Below are positions 1 through 8,041 of a stretch of DNA of 51,542 nt, piece after piece. Within the stretch, counting starts at the first letter, position 1, and each line of letters opens with the position of its first letter. The stretch is from Bacteroidales bacterium UBA6244 (lineage in GTDB: Bacteria > Bacteroidota > Bacteroidia > Bacteroidales > F082): assembly GCA_002440885.1 (NCBI GenBank), contig DJVY01000202.1:1-51542 (forward strand), in the 5' to 3' direction. The translations under genes were made by a program, and so were the position numbers. The notes under the pieces are model-generated. The model was not told the origin of the DNA. It did no database searches and was given only the letters and a program-made list of their open reading frames with translations.

Positions 1-2390
1 CCGATGCTCAAATCGGTGAATGCCACCGGGTCGTTCACCATGACTGCTGTGGGATTTCCCTCAAATTCGGCGACAGGCGCGGCAGGAGTGCTGGTGTAAA
101 GATCAGATTCCCAGAGTCCGCGCCCAAAAGTACCTGCCCTCAAACGACTGTTAGCGGGATTTGCATCATCGTAATAAATGTCTAATTCGTTAACTACCAC
201 ATTGGGTAACCCATCAAAAAAGGCAATCCAGTTATCCGAACCAACTTTCATGTAAACACCCACATCAGTTGCGGCGTACAACTCAACTTCTGAGGCGTTT
301 TGCTTGTTTTGAATAACGCTGTTAACAGGAATTTCAGGAAGTCCGGTTGATATGTTTGTCCAGGTGGCTCCACTGTTTGTACTCTCGTAAATTCCGTGGG
401 TGTTAAAACCTCCCATACTGACCCAAATTGTTGAAGGGTCATCGGCCTTTACGGCGATATAGGTGATGCTGGCCGAAGAAACCGGTAACGATCCTGTAAT
501 ATTCGACCAGTTACTTCCTCCATCGGGAGAGTAGTAAAGGGTGTTGTAGGTGGCGGCATAGATATAATCTGAGTTGGAGGGAGCCACCGCCAGCGATTGA
601 AGAGTGTTACCACCCCAAAAACTCAACTGTATCCAGCTTGCTCCCTGATTAAATGACTTCCACACATCCTGATAACCGATAAAAATGGTGTAATTGTCGT
701 TTGGATCGAGCGAGTAAGGAGCCACCCAGGCCGCGTTTCCAGAGATGCTTCCGGTAATGCCATAAGATGAATTCCATTTGTTTAATGTACGGAACACCTG
801 ACCATAATAAAGCGAAGCGTACTGTACATTGTCGTCGGTAGGATCAATAATACACTCCATGCCATCGCCACCATACACATCAGTCCATCCGTTTGAGGCC
901 AGCAGCTTCGATCCGTTGTCCTGTAGACCAGTGATAATGTCGGTATTGTTGGTTTGAGCACATGAAATCCGGTAAATCTGACTGATCTCAAGAGTATTGC
1001 TCAGATGATCCCAGGTGTTTCCGCCATCATAGGTTGAATAAATTCCACCATCGTTTCCTTCAAAAAGCTCGGAAGTATTATGGCGGTATACCAGTGTATG
1101 CTTGTCGGCATGCACTGTGGTGGCTGACCCGCCACAGGTTGACGACCAATGTGTACTGATGCTCCAGGTTGCACCTCCATCACTTGATTTCCAGGTATTA
1201 ACACCCCCGATAAAAACCACATTCTCGTTATTTGGGTCAGCGGCAATACACAGGTCATACCAGGCTTGTCCGCCGGAATCTCCGGCATTGCAATCCCATC
1301 CAAGTAAGTTGTCGGCATCGTAAGATAGGGTAAAAGTATTTCCAAAATCCACTGATTTGTAAATCCCTTTTAGTCCATTGCTGGTATTGGCTACCAAAGC
1401 GTACACAACCGCCGGGTTATCGGGAGTTACAGCCAATTCCGTTCTACGGCCGCCAGTCACATTATTTACGATACTCCAGGTTGATCCACTGTTCACACTT
1501 TTGTATACTTTTCCGTTTTTATCGCTGGCATACAAATAGCTGCTGTTCGACGGGTCGAACTCCAGGTCAACATAGGTGGTCGAGATCATCTGAGTCCAGG
1601 TATCTCCTGCATCGATGGTTTTGTATAATCCGTTGGAAGTGGCGGCATAGAGTATATTCTGGTTGTTGGGGTTCATAATCATGCGGTGGATAAGTCTTTG
1701 TTGGTTCGGCGTCCAATCAAGTCCGGTTGTTTGCCAAGTATTTCCGCCATCAATAGATTTCAAAACGCCCACCGAATAGGTGTCTGAGTGATCTTTGTCG
1801 CCCGTGGCCAGGTAAATGGTTTCGCTGCTGCCATTCACAATCGGGATTATTTCGCTTACGCCAAGTGCTGCATTGTCGTCGCCCAGTGGAATCCAGTTTG
1901 AACCGCCATTGCTGGTCTTCCAGATTCCACCCGAAGCTGCACCTATGTAAATAACGCTGTTGTTTATAGGATGAAAAGCGATACAGTTGATGCGCCCTAA
2001 ACCTGCATAACCACCTGAGGAATAGGATGGCCCCATAGCTGTCCAGTTTCCTGAAAGACTACGTGCGGAGGCCATTTCTTCCTGATAAATATCAAACAAT
2101 GAAACCGACGGAAACGCGCCTGTTTGCTTATCTACACGTGTGGCCCAATATTGTTCCCAACGTTTAAACTGTTTCCAGCCTCCGGCTTTTACATGATTGC
2201 CGGAAGCATCCACGTAAAATCCTTTTTCAACCTGATAGGGTTGCCAGTAAGCATTAAAAGCATTCTGATAATCGTAGAAGGTGAGCTCACCCCGGTTCAG
2301 TTTATCTTGCGGAAGCAAAGCGTTCCAAGGTTGGGCATTTACCGCCCCGATGACCAAAAAGATCACCATTAGGAGAAAAAAACGTTTCAT
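1..2390 (-). CDS. Secreted Asp-box (BNR/sortilin-like) repeat protein with PKD domain, partial at its C-terminus
   Basis: An open frame runs unbroken from the ATG at 2390 to the left edge (796 codons), so the 3' end lies outside the window. The product starts with a signal peptide (MKRFFLLMVIFLVIGAVNAQ). About ten Asp-box motifs follow, for example TSNGGSNW, SIDGGNTW, TIDAGDTW, SVNSGSTW, SSDGGATW, TYDGGNTW, SPDGGSNW and STNSGATW. This is the signature of the multi-bladed beta-propellers found in sortilin/Vps10, xyloglucanase (GH74) and exo-alpha-sialidase-like proteins. A PKD-like domain begins near residue 775 and is cut by the window edge. Bacteroidota proteins of this layout usually end in a T9SS sorting domain; that is inference here. 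I see no catalytic signature, so the ligand is unknown. It could be an adhesin or a glycoside hydrolase of the GH74 fold, but assignment to GH74 is not supported. Confidence 0.85.
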   Translation of the reverse strand, partial: MKRFFLLMVIFLVIGAVNAQPWNALLPQDKLNRGELTFYDYQNAFNAYWQPYQVEKGFYVDASGNHVKAGGWKQFKRWEQYWATRVDKQTGAFPSVSLFDIYQEEMASARSLSGNWTAMGPSYSSGGYAGLGRINCIAFHPINNSVIYIGAASGGIWKTSNGGSNWIPLGDDNAALGVSEIIPIVNGSSETIYLATGDKDHSDTYSVGVLKSIDGGNTWQTTGLDWTPNQQRLIHRMIMNPNNQNILYAATSNGLYKTIDAGDTWTQMISTTYVDLEFDPSNSSYLYASDKNGKVYKSVNSGSTWSIVNNVTGGRRTELAVTPDNPAVVYALVANTSNGLKGIYKSVDFGNTFTLSYDADNLLGWDCNAGDSGGQAWYDLCIAADPNNENVVFIGGVNTWKSSDGGATWSISTHWSSTCGGSATTVHADKHTLVYRHNTSELFEGNDGGIYSTYDGGNTWDHLSNTLEISQIYRISCAQTNNTDIITGLQDNGSKLLASNGWTDVYGGDGMECIIDPTDDNVQYASLYYGQVFRTLNKWNSSYGITGSISGNAAWVAPYSLDPNDNYTIFIGYQDVWKSFNQGASWIQLSFWGGNTLQSLAVAPSNSDYIYAATYNTLYYSPDGGSNWSNITGSLPVSSASITYIAVKADDPSTIWVSMGGFNTHGIYESTNSGATWTNISTGLPEIPVNSVIQNKQNASEVELYAATDVGVYMKVGSDNWIAFFDGLPNVVVNELDIYYDDANPANSRLRAGTFGRGLWESDLYTSTPAAPVAEFEGNPTAVMVNDPVAFTDLSI

Positions 2391-2463
2391 ACTTTGTGAT
2401 TAAAATTTGGCTGTAAAAATAGCTTTATTATTTAAACATCCTTAAATGACCCCAAAAGTGCCT

Positions 2464-4515
2464 TTAAAGTTGCATTGTAAACCCAGATCTCACCCTTTCA
2501 ATTTCTTTTAAAAATTCTTCGTGCGAGGCAACCGGCATACGGCAACTCCCATTATGACAAACATATATTAAATTTTTTCCAATAACGGTACGTCCTTTAA
2601 AAACAGGAAGCGAGTCAGGTGTTGTACTGCCAATAATGTAGCAATCAGGCAGCCACATTCTATTCAATTCATCTACAAGTTCACCGGCATTTGCACCGGT
2701 AACCACTACCTCGATGGGTTTGGTTTGTAATTTCCATAGTACCCCTAACCAACCGGCAAACCCTGACGGATAGCGTGAGGCAGATGAAACTACATTGGTA
2801 GTCATTTCTTCTGATGCAGAAAGAAAATCCTGATCGCCGTTAATTATGCCCATATGGAGCAGGTTTAGCGCCATTACAGCATTCCCCGAAGGCATTACAT
2901 TGTCGTGAATGTCAGTGGTTCGGGTAAACAAGGCCTCATCTTCGTCCGAAACGAAATAATAAAGTCCGGTTTCGGTGTTGCGAAAATGTGAATTAACGAA
3001 GTCGGTAAGCTTCAAAGCTGCTGTAAACCAGTGGTTGTCGAGAGTAACCTGAAACAGGTCAAGAAAGGCCCTGATAACAAACGAATAATCGTCGAGATGG
3101 CCAACTACCGCTGAGGAATTTTCACCCGCCTGATGATAAACTTTATAGTCAGAAGTGGTTAGGTGCTGTAAAATGAATTCGCCTAAGCGGTTTGCCCGGT
3201 TTTTATAGTCAATAACCCCTGTTGCTTTCCAGGCCTCAGCTAAACCTGAAATCATCAGCGCATTCCACGAAGTGAGAATTTTGTTGTCGAGTCCGGGCCA
3301 TACCCGCTTGGCTCTGTAATGGGCAAGCCTTTGCTTCCACCTGATCACCTTTTCTTTGAGTTCAGCAACGGCCATCTGTCGGGTGCTTGCAAACGCTTCG
3401 TCCTCTGACGTTTTGAGTAACACATAGTGGCCATGCTCCCAATGACCGGCGTCGTTAATGTTGAAATATTCAGCAAAGAGATCATAATCCGATGCCAGCA
3501 GGCTTCTTAATTCCGACTCTGTCCAAACATAAAATTTACCCTCAACCCCCTCGCTATCTGCATCCAGCGCCGACATATATCCACCCGACTCTGATAGAAA
3601 ATGGGCATCGAAAAAACCAATGGTTTCGTTCACTACCTGCAAATACCTTTGATGCCCGAAAGCACGGTAAGCTTTGCTGTACAATCCGATAAGCTGGGCA
3701 TTGTCGTAAAGCATTTTCTCAAAATGCGGAATATGCCACCTTGTATCTACTGCATAGCGCGAAAAACCCCCTTCAACCTGATCATAAATACCACCGAAAG
3801 ACATCTTGTCGAGTGTTAGTTTTACGTGATCGATAAGGTCTTTCTTTTTGGAAATTGAACCAAAATCAAGTAAAAAGCTGAGTGCGGCCGGTAGGGGGAA
3901 TTTCGGAGCGTAGTTGGCACCACCATACACTTTATCAAATGATTTAGCCCACTCATCTATAATTTGATTGACAAAATTATAGTCAATACGTTCGAGTGGG
4001 GTGGGGTCGACTTTGGGCTCAAATTGCGCCATGCCACGACTTATTTCATCCGCATACCGCTCAACTTCTCCGGGCTTTTGCCGATACACCGATGACAGTT
4101 GGTCAAGAATAGCTATCCATCTCATTTTTGGCACATAGGTAGCTCCCCAAATAGGTCGGCCATCAGGTAAGGCTACGATGTTAAGCGGCCAGCCTCCGTT
4201 CCCGTTCATAAGCTGTAAGGCATTCATATACGCCTGATCCACGTCGGGGCGTTCCTCCCTGTCGACTTTTACTGACACAAAGTTTGCATTCATCACAGCC
4301 GCGGCTTCCTCGTCTTCAAAACACTCATGCTCCATTACATGACACCAATGACAGGCGGAATATCCAATTGATATGATCAGCAACCTGTTCTCTGTCCTGG
4401 CTCTCGACAATGCCCTTTCGCCCCATGGCAGCCAGTGCACAGGGTTGTTTGCATGTTGCAATAAATAGGGGCTGGTTTCGTGTATTAGTTCGTTGTAGTA
4501 GCTTTCATTCGCCAT
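2464..4515 (-). CDS. Thioredoxin-domain protein of the YyaL/SPATA20 (DUF255) family
   Basis: The protein has 683 residues, the usual size for this family. The N-terminal 170 residues match the Thioredoxin_7/DUF255 domain, with the family opening NPVHWLPWG and a CHWC active-site-like motif at residues 55-58. The rest is a predicted (alpha/alpha)6-barrel related to N-acylglucosamine 2-epimerase/mannose isomerase folds, with segments such as PSGNAVMALNLL near the C-terminus. There is no signal peptide, so it is cytoplasmic. The family is widespread from bacteria to animals; its biochemical role is not settled, and a redox or sugar-related function is only inferred. A -7 promoter match lies about 30 bp upstream of the start. 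The gene is transcribed toward the Asp-box protein, 73 bp away, but does not obviously share its function. Confidence 0.9.
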   Translation of the reverse strand: MANESYYNELIHETSPYLLQHANNPVHWLPWGERALSRARTENRLLIISIGYSACHWCHVMEHECFEDEEAAAVMNANFVSVKVDREERPDVDQAYMNALQLMNGNGGWPLNIVALPDGRPIWGATYVPKMRWIAILDQLSSVYRQKPGEVERYADEISRGMAQFEPKVDPTPLERIDYNFVNQIIDEWAKSFDKVYGGANYAPKFPLPAALSFLLDFGSISKKKDLIDHVKLTLDKMSFGGIYDQVEGGFSRYAVDTRWHIPHFEKMLYDNAQLIGLYSKAYRAFGHQRYLQVVNETIGFFDAHFLSESGGYMSALDADSEGVEGKFYVWTESELRSLLASDYDLFAEYFNINDAGHWEHGHYVLLKTSEDEAFASTRQMAVAELKEKVIRWKQRLAHYRAKRVWPGLDNKILTSWNALMISGLAEAWKATGVIDYKNRANRLGEFILQHLTTSDYKVYHQAGENSSAVVGHLDDYSFVIRAFLDLFQVTLDNHWFTAALKLTDFVNSHFRNTETGLYYFVSDEDEALFTRTTDIHDNVMPSGNAVMALNLLHMGIINGDQDFLSASEEMTTNVVSSASRYPSGFAGWLGVLWKLQTKPIEVVVTGANAGELVDELNRMWLPDCYIIGSTTPDSLPVFKGRTVIGKNLIYVCHNGSCRMPVASHEEFLKEIERVRSGFTMQL

Positions 4516-4545
4516 ATGTCAGTTTTTTGACTTTTAGTAGTCGTG

Positions 4546-4553
4546 CAAAAGTA
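4546..4553 (-). promoter_or_regulatory. Bacteroidota -7 box for the YyaL-family gene
   Basis: On the minus strand the bases read TACTTTTG, an exact fit to TAnnTTTG, followed by a C as is common. It lies 31 bp from the ATG at 4515. No clear TTTG -33 partner is seen. Confidence 0.45.
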
Positions 4554-4677
4554 TTAAAATACCTACTTTAAACGGTTCAATACAATCCGTAAAGAAGCTA
4601 TTCCGTTTTTTTTTTGCGCCCCACTTTATTTAAAACCCGATTAATTGATAGTTTTACACCCGAAATAAAAAAGGACT

Positions 4678-5376
4678 ATGCAACCGAAATTAACACATCT
4701 GTCTCTTGCTTTTCTATTCATTCTTCTTTCGCTTGGCGCGAGATCACAATCACATAAAAATTTGATAATTAGCCTAAACGGTGGTGTGTCACTTCCTTTT
4801 GGTGACTTTTCGGGGACAACCCTGTATAAGGATAGTTTTGCGAAAACCGGTGTGAGTTTGGGAGGTGACGCGACCTGGTTTTTTCATCGCTACCTGGGCG
4901 TTTCCCTTTCGTTCAGTCAGAGCAACAACCCTATAGATGTTACCACGCTTACCATCGAAAAACTCAACGATGACCCGTTTTTACAGGAATTGTCGATACG
5001 CTCCGAATCGTTTACCAGTACCGTAATAACAGCCGGAATATCCGGCAGGTGGGCGTTTGGCGATAACTTTACCGTATATGGAAAAGTTATGGCAGGACTA
5101 CTTCGCTCGCAAACACCCTATCAGCTGTATCGAACCACCTATTTCGAGCTTGGCCCTACCTACTACGAAATCACCTCATCGCGTGATGATGCGTTTGTTG
5201 TAGTTCCGGGAATAGGAGGGATGTACCTCTTTAAACGTGGCCTGGGAGTTAAATTGGATGCGGATTATGTCGGGCGTAAAATGACCTTTCCCTTTCAAAC
5301 AAGCAACGGGATGAGGTATGATGAACGAGAGGTGCGGTATATTCAAATCATGATCGGGTTGGTTGTCGGGTTCTAA
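4678..5376 (+). CDS. Outer-membrane beta-barrel protein (porin-family/OmpA-like barrel)
   Basis: The 232-residue protein begins with a signal peptide (cleavage probably after GARSQ, about residue 24). The remainder alternates polar and hydrophobic residues in beta-strand style and is rich in Tyr, Gly and Phe, with VGLVVGF as the last strand and a terminal aromatic residue. This is the profile of small eight- to ten-stranded outer-membrane barrels (PF13568-like) of Bacteroidota. No specific function can be read. It is convergent with the NamZ-like gene, with only 15 bp between the two stop codons. About 60 bp upstream is a run of T followed by GCGCC, with no confident promoter. Confidence 0.75.
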   Translation: MQPKLTHLSLAFLFILLSLGARSQSHKNLIISLNGGVSLPFGDFSGTTLYKDSFAKTGVSLGGDATWFFHRYLGVSLSFSQSNNPIDVTTLTIEKLNDDPFLQELSIRSESFTSTVITAGISGRWAFGDNFTVYGKVMAGLLRSQTPYQLYRTTYFELGPTYYEITSSRDDAFVVVPGIGGMYLFKRGLGVKLDADYVGRKMTFPFQTSNGMRYDEREVRYIQIMIGLVVGF

Positions 5377-5391
5377 CCAAACACGCTGACA

Positions 5392-6591
5392 TCAAGGATA
5401 CAAAAGATATTTATCTCTAATTAACCTGAAATAATTCAATTCCTTTTCCCAGCTTTCACGTATCTGGTTTTCTGTGTATCCCGCCTGGATTTGAAGTCTG
5501 AGTGAATCTGTTCCCGCCAGTTTTTCAAAAAAGGAATTAAAAAACCGGGAAGTATCTGGCGCGTTTTCGTAAGCATTGATGAGCCACGACAAATTCAGCA
5601 ATCGGTGATTGCGGTTGTAGTTTTCGGCATAGCCTCTTAAAAACTGTCCATAACACACCTGTCCCTCCAGTTTTGGATGCAAACTCGATCCCGGCTTGGG
5701 CTCAGGTACAAAAACAAGACTCCCGGTTTTTATATACGGGCTGCCATACACTTCAAAGGGATAGTCCGTTCCTCGCCCAACACTGATTTCTGTGCCTTCA
5801 AACAAACAAAGAGAGGGATATAAATAAACTGATTGCCATGTGGGTAAGTTTGGACTTGGTTTTACAGGCAGTTTAACAACCAAATTGCGATTGTAATGTT
5901 GCAAGGGAACTACGGTAAGCTCCAGTTGGTCAGCATATTCTATCCATTGCTCGCCTTGTATCATAAAGGCCAATTCTCCCAACGTCATTCCATGAGCAAT
6001 TGGAATAGGATGCAGGCCGACAAACGACTTGTGTTTGCTTTGCAACACCGGACCGTCGGTTAAAAAGCCGTTTGGGTTGGGTCTGTCAAGAAGGATAACA
6101 GGAATGTTGAGTTCAGCACAGGCTTCCATTACATAAGTCATGGTGCTCAGGTAGGTATAGAATCTTACCCCAACATCTTGTAAATCTAAGACAACCACAT
6201 CTATACTTTCCAGATCCGTTGCCGAAGGCTTTTTGTGTTTGCCGTATAACGAGATGATGGGGATACCTGTGATAGAATCTACTTCGTTGGCCACTGGTGC
6301 TCCTGCATCGTTGTTGCCTCTGAAGCCATGCTCCGGGCAAAAGATCGCTTCGATGTTAACGCCGAGGCGCAAAAGACTGTCGGCTAAATGAACCTTGCCG
6401 ATCAAAGAGGCCTGATGAGCCACCAAGGCCACGTGCTTGTTTTTTAACAAAGGAAGATAGTTTTCCGTTTGTTCTGCACCTGTCGTAATATCTTTGTAAT
6501 CAACTAATTTAAGGTCGTTTTGTGCCATAAGAGCACTTCCAAAAAGCAAGCACAACAGTCCCAGAATTTTCACTTTCATTAACTCAACCAT
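5392..6591 (-). CDS. namZ: Exo-beta-N-acetylmuramidase of the NamZ/DUF1343 (GH171) family
   Basis: The protein of 399 residues matches DUF1343 over its length: an N-terminal Rossmann-like half with the invariant FCPEHGFRG segment (residues 84-92), VVLDLQDVGVRFYTY near 130-145, LDRPNPNG near 165, and the smaller C-terminal half. Characterised members (Bacillus subtilis, Tannerella forsythia NamZ) release MurNAc from the non-reducing end of peptidoglycan fragments; that function is transferred by family. A signal peptide ending LFGSALMAQ sends it to the periplasm. Two starts are possible, 6591 or the ATG at 6579 that gives the more usual MKVKILGLL signal sequence. No other MurNAc-recycling gene (murQ, murK, ampG) is next to it. 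It is divergent from the LolC/E-like gene across about 30 bp. Confidence 0.85.
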   Translation of the reverse strand: MVELMKVKILGLLCLLFGSALMAQNDLKLVDYKDITTGAEQTENYLPLLKNKHVALVAHQASLIGKVHLADSLLRLGVNIEAIFCPEHGFRGNNDAGAPVANEVDSITGIPIISLYGKHKKPSATDLESIDVVVLDLQDVGVRFYTYLSTMTYVMEACAELNIPVILLDRPNPNGFLTDGPVLQSKHKSFVGLHPIPIAHGMTLGELAFMIQGEQWIEYADQLELTVVPLQHYNRNLVVKLPVKPSPNLPTWQSVYLYPSLCLFEGTEISVGRGTDYPFEVYGSPYIKTGSLVFVPEPKPGSSLHPKLEGQVCYGQFLRGYAENYNRNHRLLNLSWLINAYENAPDTSRFFNSFFEKLAGTDSLRLQIQAGYTENQIRESWEKELNYFRLIRDKYLLYP

Positions 6592-6607
6592 GATACGCGG
6601 GTTTTAC

Positions 6608-6615
6608 TAAATTTG
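6608..6615 (+). promoter_or_regulatory. Bacteroidota -7 box immediately upstream of the LolC/E-like permease
   Basis: TAAATTTG is an exact TAnnTTTG match that ends 5 bp before the ATG at 6621. Transcription would start at or within a few bases of the start codon, giving a leaderless or nearly leaderless mRNA. No good -33 TTTG is visible at the usual 19-21 bp. Confidence 0.4.
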
Positions 6616-6620
6616 TGCCC

Positions 6621-7859
6621 ATGATGTCATCCAATTCTTTTGTCTTCTTTATTGCCAAACGGATCTCCGCCCGCGGATCAGACAACCTATCCGGTCCTGT
6701 GGTTCGCATCTCAGTGGTCAGCGTCGCTCTCGGGGTCGTTTTCATGTTGTTAAGTATAGCGATAGTCATTGGATTTCAAAAAAGCATCAGCGACAAAGTT
6801 ACAGGCTTTACCTCACATCTGCAAATCGTTCCTTTCGACAACAACGAATCACTCGAAAGTGAACCCATTGCAACTGATGGTCAGTTCATAGATGACCTAA
6901 AAAACAATCCTGAAGTCACACACCTTCAGTTTACAGCCAGAAAAGCAGGGGTGTTAAAAACCGACGACCAAATTCAGGGTGTTATTTTTAAAGGAGTAGA
7001 TAAAGGGTATGACTCGGTGTTTTTAAAAGAATCACTTGTCGAGGGCAGGTATTTGCATTTAGGCGAGGAGACGACATCAAACGAAGTGCTCGTTTCAGCC
7101 CTGTTGGCTTCAAAACTTCACATCAAAACCGGCGACGACATTAGGCTGTGGTTTGTACAGGAAGGCCAATCACAGCCACGTGGGCGTAAGCTAAACGTGA
7201 GTGGTATTTACAGCACTAGTCTCGAAGAATTTGATAACAACTTCATTATTGGCGACTTAAAACACATCCGCAAGCTAAACGAATGGAAGGAAAATGAGGC
7301 CGGAGCCATTGAGATCATGTTAAAGAATGAGGAAAAAATCAGGGAAACAGCCTTCGTCCTTAACAGAAAAGTACCTTACGACATGACCGTTGTTACCGTT
7401 CTGGATGCCTATCCACAAATTTACAACTGGCTCGACTTGCTCGATATGAACGTGGTAGTTATTCTCACCCTACTTATCTTAGTGGCCTCTATCACACTCA
7501 TTTCCACCTTACTGATCATCATTATCGAACGCACGAACATGGTCGGATTACTGAAATCGCTTGGCGCAACTAACCGCACAATCCAGAAAATTTTTCTAAT
7601 AAAAACGGGCAAAATTGTGTTTCAAGGCATGATTTGGGGCAATGCCGTCGGGATACTCCTGATCGCTATTCAGCATTATTTTAAAATAATTAAACTATCC
7701 CCGGAATCATATTATATTGATTACGTGCCTGTTGAAATATCAGTTGTAGGGTTTCTACTCCTCAATACCGGTATTTTATTGGTTACTTTTTTGGTTCTTG
7801 TTATCCCCGCTTACACCATTACCCACATTAATCCGGCTAAGGCGTTGAGGTATAATTGA
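6621..7859 (+). CDS. ABC transporter permease of the LolC/LolE (FtsX) family
   Basis: The ATG at 6621 (or 6624) is preferred over an in-frame GTG at 6615 that lies inside a promoter match. The product has about 412 residues with the classic MacB/FtsX topology: a first transmembrane helix after an N-terminal amphipathic stretch (SVVSVALGVVFMLLSIAIV, about residues 30-50), a large periplasmic domain (about 55-265), then three membrane helices in the FtsX domain. The segment IIIIERTNMVGLLKSLGAT is typical of lipoprotein-releasing permeases, and the protein ends in NPAKALRYN. The likely role is extraction of outer-membrane lipoproteins from the inner membrane together with a LolD ATPase encoded elsewhere; other FtsX-family export systems remain possible. 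Confidence 0.85.
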   Translation: MMSSNSFVFFIAKRISARGSDNLSGPVVRISVVSVALGVVFMLLSIAIVIGFQKSISDKVTGFTSHLQIVPFDNNESLESEPIATDGQFIDDLKNNPEVTHLQFTARKAGVLKTDDQIQGVIFKGVDKGYDSVFLKESLVEGRYLHLGEETTSNEVLVSALLASKLHIKTGDDIRLWFVQEGQSQPRGRKLNVSGIYSTSLEEFDNNFIIGDLKHIRKLNEWKENEAGAIEIMLKNEEKIRETAFVLNRKVPYDMTVVTVLDAYPQIYNWLDLLDMNVVVILTLLILVASITLISTLLIIIIERTNMVGLLKSLGATNRTIQKIFLIKTGKIVFQGMIWGNAVGILLIAIQHYFKIIKLSPESYYIDYVPVEISVVGFLLLNTGILLVTFLVLVIPAYTITHINPAKALRYN

Positions 7860-8016
7860 TTTAGAGATATTGCCGACTTTTCGTTGTGGTTGTGGGCTTG
7901 GGTCAGGCAGAGCTACGGGCTCAAACTTGTTTAAGTGTCATTTTTCATCAATACAGAGAAGAATGACTGAAATAGTGAGCGTGATTAAAATATAACTAAC
8001 TTTGAACTGAATTCAT

Positions 8017-8024
8017 TAGCTTTG
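8017..8024 (+). promoter_or_regulatory. Bacteroidota -7 box(es) for the PUL regulator
   Basis: TAGCTTTG followed by CA is an exact TAnnTTTG match 17 bp before the GTG start at 8042. A second exact match, TAACTTTG, sits exactly 20 bp upstream at 7997-8004. Either or both could start transcription; no -33 TTTG is at ideal distance. The rest of the 7860-8041 gap shows nothing I recognise. Confidence 0.45.
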
Positions 8025-8041
8025 CATTAAGAATAAAAAAG

